11,423 nucleotides of DNA from positions 1 through 11,423 of the forward strand of contig CAZVIK010000128.1 of assembly GCA_964627045.1 (NCBI GenBank), read 5' to 3'. Positions within the stretch are counted from its first letter, which is position 1. Each line of letters begins with the position of its first letter. This document shows positions 7,020 through 11,423 of this stretch, one piece after another. The notes under the pieces were generated by a model. It was not told the DNA's origin. It did no database searches and saw only the letters and a program-made list of their open reading frames with translations. Both the position numbers and the translations under genes were made by a program. Source of the stretch: CAZVIK01 sp964627045 (GTDB lineage: Bacteria; Acidobacteriota; Terriglobia; Bryobacterales; Bryobacteraceae).

Positions 7020-7811
7020 AAGGAGATTCGCGAGATCCTGGTGTTCCTGGCCCAGGCGGCCCAGACCGTTACGGATCGCAGCGACCGCCATTCCCTGGAG
7101 TTCGGGAAGCTCGCCAAGGACTTGGAGACGGTGGCCGAGTTGGACGACTTGGTCCTCGTCCGCAAGCGTCTGGCCGATAGCGTTGGACGTTTGAAGTCGT
7201 ACGCCGAGTCCGTGCAGCGCGACGAGATGGCCTCGGTCGCGCAGATGCAGAGCGAGTTGCAGGCCTTCCGGCGCCGGCTCATGGAAGCGGAATCCATGGC
7301 CGCTACCGACACCCTGACCGGGCTTTCGAATCGTCGCGAAGCCGAACGGCTGATGAGCCGGAAGATCCAATCCAGCCGGGCGTTCTGCATCATGTTGTTC
7401 GACCTGGACGGCTTCAAGGCGGTCAACGACCGTTACGGCCACACAGTGGGAGACCATCTGCTGCAAGCCTTCTCCAAGCGGCTCCAGGCGCAGTTTCGCT
7501 CCGACGACACGGTGTGCCGATGGGGCGGCGATGAGTTCCTGGCAGTGCTGAGTTCGCCCCTTCCGGACGCCAAGGAACGCGCCAAGGCCGTGTCGGAACG
7601 CATGGGGGGGCTCTACGCGGTCCAGACGGCTCGCGGCGCCGTCAATATCTATGTGTCGGCCAGCGTCGGCGTGGCGCAGTACGAACCGGGCGAGACCGAA
7701 GAGCAGCTGTTCACGCGCGCAGACGCCTGCCTCTACGCAGCCAAACACGATCGCGGCGCCGCCTTGTCGGCGCTCAATGGCAGCCTCCAGACCGCCTCGT
7801 CTAAAGCCTAA
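7018..7811 (+). CDS. Diguanylate cyclase, GGDEF catalytic part
   Basis: This part is predicted to make cyclic di-GMP from two GTP in the cytoplasm. The frame begins KEIREILVFLAQAAQ at 7020 and runs 263 codons to the TAA. A long helical, probably coiled-coil stretch (to about 7300) leads into a complete GGDEF domain beginning at DTLTGLSNRREAE. The active-site loop RWGGDEF is intact (GGDEF codons 7524-7538), as is LFDLDGFKAVND with the metal-binding Asp. RSDD lies exactly five residues before GGDEF, the position of the inhibitory I-site, so product feedback is likely. With the N-terminal part it would be 357 residues. The next gene starts 26 nt downstream, suggesting an operon with the two-component pair. 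Confidence 0.9.
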
Positions 7812-7837
7812 CCCCTATCGTCCCGATTGATTTACGG

Positions 7838-9466
7838 GTGCGAACCGCTCCGCAAATCACGGTCTTGGGGGCGTCCGACGTGCTGGGCTCCGGCCTGGAG
7901 GGCGATCTGGCGCACGCCGCCCGAGTACTCCGCGCCGGCCGCGAGCGCCTTGAACGGAGACTAGATCGAAGCCTGGCGAAGCGCGGCTACCCGGCCCGGG
8001 AACGCAAGGCATTGATGGGGGTCGCGCCCACCGCGTTGGCCGCAGGCGCGAAGGCCGCCGGCCTCTCCCGCGCCTTCCTGGAGCAGGTCGAGTACAACGG
8101 CCGCCGTCTGGCAAAACTGAATCTCGACGCGCGGCGCGTCCTCTGGGCCTTGGAGGAGTGCCGGCGGGTGTGCGCCGAGAGCGTGCCGCCGCTGGCCGCC
8201 GCCGAACGCGCCCGGTTCAAGGCGTCGCTCGACCGGTGGCACTTCTGCGTTGTATTGACCCTGAACAACGCCTTCCACCAGGTGGCGGACGCCGAGGCCC
8301 AGGCTTGCCACGAGCTGTTCCGGCAGGAACTCGAGTCGGCGGGTCTCGACGAGTTGCTGTCGCGCATGCTCGCCTCGCTGGCGGCGTTTTGCCGGGCCGA
8401 GGCCGGACAGGTCTTTCTGATGGACGGGGAGTCCGGCGAGTGGACATTGCGGGCTTCGACCGGATGCGAGCCCCGTCCGGGAGGTCTTACGCCGGGGGCT
8501 CGTCTTCCGGTTGCCGCTCCAAAGGCCTTGGCCGCGGCCCGCTGCGCCATTGGCGCGCGGCGCCCGTTGCGCCTGCCCCTGGATCCCAACTGGCGAGAGC
8601 GGTTCCGGACCTGCTGGTCGGTGCCACTGATGCGGGACGGTCAATTGAAAGGAGTCATCCAGTTTGCCTTCAGCCGCCCCTATGACTGGCTGCCCCGGGA
8701 GGTCGAGGTCCTCACGGTGGCGGCCGAGCGGTGCCTGCTGGCCGCGGCCAAGGCGCGACTGACCGAGCAACTGGCCGCGCGCGAGGCCCAGATACGCGAC
8801 CTGGCCGGCCGCGTCGCGCAGGCCGAAGAGAAAGAACGGAAGCGGATCAGCGCGGAACTCCACGACGAGGCCGGGCAATCGTTGCTGTGCGTCCGGCTGC
8901 AATTGGAGATGCTGGAACGCGCCCTGCCCGGCGGCCTGGGACACCTGCGGGATGGCCTCCGCGAGACCCGGGAATTGACCGAACGCACCATCGTCGAGAT
9001 TCGCCGTCTGGTGGCAGCGCTCAGTCCGGCGGTGCTCGATCAACTGGGGTTGGGGCGCGCTCTGCGCCAGTTAACCTCGCAGTTAGCGCGGTTACACGGG
9101 GTGGAAATCCACAGTGACTTAGGTGGTTTATCCGAGGTGCCGAAACCTGTGGCCCTGGCGGCCTATCGGCTGTCCCAAGAGTGCCTCCACAACGCCGTTC
9201 GCCATTCCCACGCGTCGAGGATAAACCTATCGGCGGCGGTGGCCGATGGACAATTGAGGGTTTGTGTGAAAGACGACGGCATCGGGTTTCGCGTGCGTGA
9301 GGGGCTGGCCAGGGGTGGAGCGTTCGGGTTGGCCGGCATGAGCGAGCGCGCCAGTCTGCTCGGCGGCGAACTCCGCGTCGACAGCCGTCCCCGGCGTGGT
9401 ACCAGAGTATCAATCCGGCTGCCGCTACGGAACAACGGGGGCCACAATCCCCTTGGAGGCGACTAG
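7838..9466 (+). CDS. GAF-domain sensor histidine kinase, NarL-partner (HisKA_3) type
   Basis: This 542-residue kinase has no membrane helix and should be cytoplasmic. Residues 1 to about 165 are all-helical and match no domain I can name; a Tyr-Asn-Gly-Arg-Arg motif lies near 87-91. A GAF-like domain follows (about 170-300), then a coiled coil (about 300-335). The HisKA_3 dimerisation domain has phospho-acceptor His342 in RISAELHDEAGQ. The ATPase domain shows N-box Asn452 in QECLHNAVRHS, G1 box DDGIGF (479-484) and GLAGMSERA. All catalytic motifs are intact. The GTG at 7838 is the first usable start but has no clear ribosome binding site, so a start further inside is possible. The response regulator begins 6 nt after the stop and is its likely partner. 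The signal sensed is unknown. Confidence 0.92.
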   Translation: MRTAPQITVLGASDVLGSGLEGDLAHAARVLRAGRERLERRLDRSLAKRGYPARERKALMGVAPTALAAGAKAAGLSRAFLEQVEYNGRRLAKLNLDARRVLWALEECRRVCAESVPPLAAAERARFKASLDRWHFCVVLTLNNAFHQVADAEAQACHELFRQELESAGLDELLSRMLASLAAFCRAEAGQVFLMDGESGEWTLRASTGCEPRPGGLTPGARLPVAAPKALAAARCAIGARRPLRLPLDPNWRERFRTCWSVPLMRDGQLKGVIQFAFSRPYDWLPREVEVLTVAAERCLLAAAKARLTEQLAAREAQIRDLAGRVAQAEEKERKRISAELHDEAGQSLLCVRLQLEMLERALPGGLGHLRDGLRETRELTERTIVEIRRLVAALSPAVLDQLGLGRALRQLTSQLARLHGVEIHSDLGGLSEVPKPVALAAYRLSQECLHNAVRHSHASRINLSAAVADGQLRVCVKDDGIGFRVREGLARGGAFGLAGMSERASLLGGELRVDSRPRRGTRVSIRLPLRNNGGHNPLGGD

Positions 9467-9472
9467 TCCTTT

Positions 9473-10138
9473 ATGGGTAAGATCCGAATTCTTCTCGCGG
9501 ACGATCATACGCTCTTCCGCCAGGGAGTCAAGACGCTGCTGGCGGCGGAATCCGACATGGAGGTCGTCGGCGAAGCGGCCGATGGCAACAGCGCCGTCGA
9601 GCGTGCGTCCGAACTGAAGCCGGACATGGTGCTGATGGACATCGGGATGCCCGGTCCCAGCAGTTTCGAAACCGCACGGCAGATCAAGCGGAACCGGCCG
9701 GAGACGCGCGTCCTGTTTCTCACCATGTACGACGACGAAGACTACCTGGTCGAAAGCATGGAGGTAGGCGCCAGCGGGTATGTCCTCAAGGACAGTCCCG
9801 CGCCGCAACTGGTCTCGGCCGTCCGGGATGTCTTCCGCGGCGGGAGCTACCTGAGCCCACGAATGCTGTCTCAATTGGTAGACGACTTCCGCACCCGCGT
9901 GAAGTCCACCGACCGGATGCCGCGCTTCGCCACGCTGACGCCGCGCGAAAAGGAAGTCCTCAAGATGCTAGCCGAAGGCAACTCTGTCAAGGAAGTCGCC
10001 TGCCAGTTGAACCTGAGCGTTAAGACCGTGGAGGCGCACAAGTTCAACCTGATGCGAAAGCTGGATATCCATAACAAAGCCCAGCTCGTTCAGTACGCGA
10101 TTCAGAAAAAGGTCATCCGCCTTCCGGCGCTGGTCTGA
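9473..10138 (+). CDS. NarL/FixJ-family response regulator
   Basis: This 221-residue DNA-binding regulator is the likely phospho-target of the preceding kinase. The receiver domain (about 3-120) has the acidic pair Asp10-Asp11, phospho-acceptor Asp56 in LMDIGMP, Thr84 and Lys106 in YVLKD. A linker leads to a LuxR-type helix-turn-helix at about 150-215 (LTPREKEVLKMLAEGNSVKE, then TVEAHKFNLMRKLDI). Everything needed for phosphorylation-controlled DNA binding is present. GGAGG at 9455-9459 lies in the end of the kinase gene, 13 nt before the ATG, which is rather far. Its target genes cannot be read from the window. Confidence 0.95.
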   Translation: MGKIRILLADDHTLFRQGVKTLLAAESDMEVVGEAADGNSAVERASELKPDMVLMDIGMPGPSSFETARQIKRNRPETRVLFLTMYDDEDYLVESMEVGASGYVLKDSPAPQLVSAVRDVFRGGSYLSPRMLSQLVDDFRTRVKSTDRMPRFATLTPREKEVLKMLAEGNSVKEVACQLNLSVKTVEAHKFNLMRKLDIHNKAQLVQYAIQKKVIRLPALV

Positions 10139-10179
10139 GCCGACACCGCCCGAACAGTCCGGCGCGCGTGTGACCGGTG

Positions 10180-10222
10180 CGGCGCGGGCCGGGCAGTGCC
10201 GCGCCGATTCTCTTGTTACTTT
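10180..10222 (+). terminator. Possible terminator after the response regulator
   Basis: CGGCGCGG (10180-10187) and CCGCGCCG (10199-10206) form a perfect 8-bp GC stem with an 11-nt loop. A T-rich but interrupted stretch (10208-10222) follows. It lies 41 nt past the regulator stop, a suitable place to end the signalling operon. Confidence 0.5.
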
Positions 10223-10472
10223 CCGCACGCGTGTAGGCGTGCCGTATCAGGTCCTTCCCGCGACGCCCCAGAACGAAGGCCCCCTCCCTGTCTGACAGCC
10301 TTCCACCCGGCCCGAAGAAATCCGTCGCTCCGGCGGCACAGCCCATGCCGCAGGGCGGACCAAATAGCACAACAACGAAGTCTTTGGGCCCACGGGTACT
10401 AGTGACCTGCAAGCCTCTTGGGAAGATACTTAAACCGAAATAGGGTCCTTGTGGTCGTCGTCGCGGGTAGTT

Positions 10473-10478
10473 AGGAGG
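10473..10478 (+). promoter_or_regulatory. Strong Shine-Dalgarno, AGGAGG
   Basis: AGGAGG ends 5 nt before the ATG at 10484. It is the best ribosome binding site in the window and firmly supports translation of the following small exported protein. Confidence 0.8.
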
Positions 10479-10483
10479 CGTTC

Positions 10484-10729
10484 ATGATCCGGCGGCTCCA
10501 GTTTTCCAAACGCCAGACATACATACAGAGACTTCGTGGTAAGTGTGCCGCCGGTTTACTGATCGTTTTGCCGCTGGCCCTGCCAGCGTGGCCGCAAGCT
10601 CCGGTTATGCCATCCCGCGGCGACCCCGAGGTGCTGCACATGTACCTGCGGCAGGTCCATCGTGAAGTCGAACGGCTCAAACAGCCAGACGCCGCGATTG
10701 CCGCCACGCCACTGGACGCAAGGACGTGA
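10484..10729 (+). CDS. Small exported protein, N-terminal part, ended by in-frame TGA
   Basis: From the ATG the 81 residues contain a basic start (MIRRLQFSKRQ), a hydrophobic core (AAGLLIVLPLALPAW) and a likely cleavage site around PQA-PV near residue 40: a Sec signal peptide. The mature part begins with a helix (EVLHMYLRQVHREVERLKQ). A TGA at 10727-10729 stops it, yet the same frame continues open to 11035 with clearly coding character. I read 10484-11035 as one gene of about 183 residues with a nonsense codon at position 82. Overall it resembles small helical secreted proteins of unknown function seen in Solibacter-like Acidobacteriota; this is from memory of their general pattern, not a search. 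The break could be a true mutation (for example CGA to TGA) or a sequence error. Confidence 0.65.
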   Translation: MIRRLQFSKRQTYIQRLRGKCAAGLLIVLPLALPAWPQAPVMPSRGDPEVLHMYLRQVHREVERLKQPDAAIAATPLDART

Positions 10730-10744
10730 AGTGCCGCCGGCCGG

Positions 10745-11035
10745 TTGGCGGTAAACCCCGAGGACCTGGCCATCATGGATGCCGTCTACCAGGACCTCAC
10801 GACGGCGCTGCTGCCCGTCGATTCCGCGAGCAGGGCGTACGTCGAAAAGGCGGCGTTGCAGCGGCGGCAGCCCGAAATGACGCGACTTTCGGAGTTTGAG
10901 GACCGCCGCATGGGCCTCATCGAACAGACACGGGAACGACTGCGGAAAGAACTGGGCGAGGCGGCATGGCAGCGTATGGAAGCCTTCGTGGAAGGCAGAT
11001 TCCGGATGCGTATCACAAGGAGGATACTACAGTGA
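10745..11035 (+). CDS. Continuation of the small exported protein after the in-frame TGA
   Basis: This is the downstream half of the interrupted gene, in the same frame as 10484-10729. It encodes a charged helical segment: NPEDLAIMDAVYQDLTTAL, then EMTRLSEFEDRRMGLIEQ and a basic, amphipathic C-terminal helix ending RITRRILQ. It has no signal peptide and no good ribosome binding site before its possible starts (TTG 10745, ATG 10775), so it is unlikely to be an independent gene. It ends in a TGA that overlaps the next GTG start by 4 nt. If the upstream TGA is an error, the whole protein would be a periplasmic or secreted helical protein. Confidence 0.6.
   Translation: MAVNPEDLAIMDAVYQDLTTALLPVDSASRAYVEKAALQRRQPEMTRLSEFEDRRMGLIEQTRERLRKELGEAAWQRMEAFVEGRFRMRITRRILQ
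11017..11023 (+). promoter_or_regulatory. Shine-Dalgarno AAGGAGG for a GTG start
   Basis: AAGGAGG lies 8 nt before GTG 11032, inside the end of the preceding gene. It decides this start over upstream in-frame ATG codons such as 10966, and with the GTGA overlap indicates coupled translation. Confidence 0.75.
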
Positions 11036-11298
11036 AGTTGGATTTGTTGCAGGCCCCTTTCCGGCCAATGCGCCTTGCCGTGATCGCCGCATGCCTATCG
11101 GCTGGCGTGGCTGCATCGTCCGCGCAGGGGGCGTGCGCCACGGTCAGCTATTACGATAGCGTCGACAGGTTGTGCGGGAATGTTGTGGGGCGGGTACGTG
11201 GAGAACTGGCTTTCGGGTGCGTGAAAGGATCTGTGGCGGCCTGGAATCACCGCCTGGGTGTACAAAGCGGCCCAAGAGCTTCAGAACAGCGGGGCTGA
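11032..11298 (+). CDS. Small exported protein, likely frameshifted
   Basis: From the GTG the frame gives 88 residues. The N-terminus is a good Sec signal peptide (LAVIAACLSAGVAASSAQG, residues 15-33) followed by ACATVSYYDSVDRLCG with two Cys. After about residue 45 the composition turns to Gly/Val/Arg with little structure. The next frame (+1) over the same bases reads much more like protein. I therefore suspect that only the first 36-48 residues are in the true frame and that a single-base indel lies between about 11140 and 11180. It is coupled to the preceding small exported protein by a 4-nt overlap. I do not recognise a family. Confidence 0.5.
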   Translation: MKLDLLQAPFRPMRLAVIAACLSAGVAASSAQGACATVSYYDSVDRLCGNVVGRVRGELAFGCVKGSVAAWNHRLGVQSGPRASEQRG

Positions 11299-11422
11299 GA
11301 AGTGGGGCGGCTTCGGAGGCGAGGTGTCGCATGGATTCCCGCCGCACACCCTTACCCAGCACGGGCAAATAAATAACACTAAAATTCCTAAATACCGGGA
11401 AAAAAACCCGGCGTTAAACAAT
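11171..11422 (+). pseudogene. Probable true-frame continuation of the exported protein, with in-frame TGA, running off the window
   Basis: In the +1 frame relative to GTG 11032 the sequence reads CAGMLWGGYVENWLSGA, a TGA at 11222-11224, then KDLWRPGITAWVYKAAQELQ and NSGAEKWGGFGGEVSHGF. It stays open to the window edge with no start or ribosome binding site of its own. The Trp, Tyr, Asn, Gln and Lys content is protein-like, unlike the overlapping frames. It is most simply the rest of the preceding gene after a frameshift, carrying a second nonsense codon. The final 18 or so residues come from suspect AT-rich sequence and should be ignored. Function unknown. Confidence 0.35.
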
Positions 11423-11423
11423 G
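11369..11423. other. AT-rich low-complexity end of window
   Basis: The last 55 bases shift abruptly from high GC to A-rich sequence, with CCGGG-A7-CCCGG at 11395-11411. The texture resembles 6936-7007 next to the second gap, so this may also be error-laden contig-end sequence rather than a terminator or attachment site. Confidence 0.4.

Larger units (their letters stand above)
10139..10483. other. Hairpin-rich intergenic region
   Basis: This 345-bp stretch holds no gene I would support. Besides the stem at 10180-10206, inverted repeats lie at 10225-10230/10237-10242 (GCACGC/GCGTGC), 10275-10280/10298-10303 (GAAGGC/GCCTTC, enclosing a CTGTC-T-GACAG palindrome at 10288-10298) and 10333-10338/10346-10351 (GCGGCA/TGCCGC). 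A weak promoter match, TTGGGA (10418) and TAGGGT (10441) spaced 17 bp apart, precedes the next gene. The region may simply hold a terminator and promoter, or a structured leader RNA. Confidence 0.4.

Noticed and set aside
7961..9043. Minus-strand open frame of 360 codons opposite the GAF kinase
   Set aside because: The plus-strand kinase has every catalytic motif; the opposite frame has none and is compositionally biased.
10113..10412. Minus-strand 99-codon frame in the intergenic region
   Set aside because: It overlaps the end of the response regulator and several inverted repeats, has no ribosome binding site and no family resemblance.
10727..11224. TGA reassigned or read as selenocysteine in this genome
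   Set aside because: The ATPase, permease, LytS-type kinase and response regulator genes all end normally at TGA, and I see no SECIS-like hairpin immediately after 10729 or 11224. General reassignment is ruled out; local read-through is left as a finding.
11395..11411. CCGGG-A7-CCCGG hairpin as a terminator
   Set aside because: The stem is only 5 bp, the A-run is in the loop rather than a T-run after the stem, and the surrounding bases are suspect.

Overview
The window is high-GC bacterial DNA from a draft or metagenome-type assembly. It has two 10-N gaps (267-276 and 7008-7017). The gene content suggests an Acidobacteriota-like soil bacterium, possibly of the Solibacter/Bryobacter group. 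The reasons are the small exported proteins at the right end, a GAF histidine kinase with an extra helical N-terminus, and stand-alone GGDEF and LytS-type genes. This is inference from protein character, not a phylogenetic result.

Layout. At 2-211 there is the end of a gene, or a short gene, that I do not recognise. Facing it is a minus-strand GDSL lipase/acyl-CoA thioesterase of the TesA family (251-985), predicted to be a lipoprotein, whose C-terminus runs into the first gap. Divergent from tesA, 32 bp away, is an ABC exporter operon. It consists of a LolD/YbbA-like ATPase (1018-1713) and a ten-helix YbbP-like FtsX/MacB permease (1706-4309), overlapping by 8 nt. This is the tesA-ybbA-ybbP neighbourhood known from many bacteria. 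A 265-bp convergent spacer follows, then a minus-strand GTP cyclohydrolase II, ribA (4575-5195).

The centre is a signalling block, all on the plus strand. It holds a LytS/YehU-type membrane histidine kinase (5261-6559) with no LytTR regulator beside it, and a hairpin plus T-run that could be a terminator. Next comes a diguanylate cyclase broken by the second gap (6654-6956 and 7018-7811), which I infer to be one intact 357-residue protein. A GAF/HisKA_3 kinase (7838-9466) and a NarL/FixJ response regulator (9473-10138) complete it. The last three genes are tightly spaced and probably co-transcribed. They could link a phosphorelay to c-di-GMP output, but nothing in the sequence shows that directly.

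The right end (10139-11423) holds a 345-bp hairpin-rich intergenic stretch and then a locus for small exported proteins. The first gene is interrupted by an in-frame TGA (10727-10729) but continues in the same frame to 11035. The second (GTG at 11032) overlaps it by a GTGA and appears to lose its frame near 11140-11180. The window ends in AT-rich, low-complexity sequence that resembles the flank of the second gap, so errors near contig ends must be excluded before these breaks are read as biology. I saw no tRNA, rRNA, CRISPR array or insertion sequence.
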